From Ahaetulla prasina (taxonomy: Eukaryota > Chordata > Lepidosauria > Squamata > Colubridae): a DNA stretch of 64,000 bases. The translations under genes were made by a program, and so were the position numbers. The DNA lies in the NCBI RefSeq assembly GCF_028640845.1, contig NC_080543.1:3645459-3709458 (forward strand). Reading direction: 5' to 3'. Position 1 is the stretch's first letter; each line of letters opens with the position of its first letter. Positions 63,894-64,000 of this stretch are shown here, in pieces. Below the pieces are notes generated by a model. The model had not been told where the DNA came from and searched no databases. It saw only the letters and a program-made list of their open reading frames with translations.

Positions 63894-64000
63894 GTTTTTA
63901 AAGGGATTTTTAAATTTTTCTTAGTTTTGGTTCGCTTAAGGCGAAGAAGATGCAGTCTATGTATGGAGGAAATCCTGTTAATTTCTGTTATGTTAAAAAA

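Overview
This window is nuclear DNA from a vertebrate, most likely a squamate reptile and probably a snake. The evidence is the repeat content. CR1 3' ends carry (ATTCT)n or (AATAG)n tails, (GATA)n Bkm-type microsatellites are present, and there are tRNA-derived SINEs of the Sauria type with an (ACCTTT)-like tail. Dense palindromic hAT and Tc1/mariner-pogo MITEs are also present. There are no bacterial genes, CRISPR arrays or operons. Nearly all long open frames are repeat shadows, retroelement fragments or low-complexity sequence.

One host gene is supported, on the + strand. A clean 98-nt coding exon at 21709-21806, with polypyrimidine tract/AG acceptor and GT donor, encodes the start of an F-BAR domain that I recognise as FCHSD2 (FCHSD1 is the poorer alternative). 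Six kb upstream lies a CpG-island promoter (about 14.4-15.75 kb) with CCAAT and GC boxes, a CTCF-like motif pair and an E-box between two copies of a 12-bp palindrome. The first coding exon (seven codons in known orthologues) is probably at 15725-15745. There the read-out differs from expectation at the start codon, one codon and the donor, in each case by a change to G. Everything after 21806 is then intron 2 and everything before about 14 kb is 5' flank. Exon 3 was not found.

Layout: 0.4-2.6 kb, a 147-bp satellite built from a hAT-like MITE with a 5-unit higher-order repeat. 2.7-14 kb, nested CR1, L2-like LINE, MITE, LTR and SINE copies, including a telomeric (TAACCC)6 tract inside a SINE inside a MITE. 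14.4-16.6 kb, promoter and a strongly G-skewed minisatellite. 16.6-24.7 kb, intron 1, exon 2 and comparatively unique intron. 24.7-51 kb, nested repeats, Bkm-like microsatellites, a solo LTR with an exact 5-bp target duplication, and arrays of a hammerhead-ribozyme-like repeat. 51-56 kb, a 1.08-kb tandem duplication of a third LINE lineage, an LTR-like element, and a SINE whose middle has expanded into a 65/67-bp minisatellite. 56-64 kb, further repeats ending in a relatively unique tract.

The most interesting non-gene system is the dispersed tandem repeat at 10.2-10.7, 42.9-43.8, 48.4-49.6, 50.3 and 56.8-57.1 kb. Its units carry CTGATGA, a GTTACC stem, GAAAC and GTC in hammerhead order, are separated by (TCC)n, and often follow a TATATAAACAG motif. 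They look like a retrozyme- or Penelope-type hammerhead satellite.
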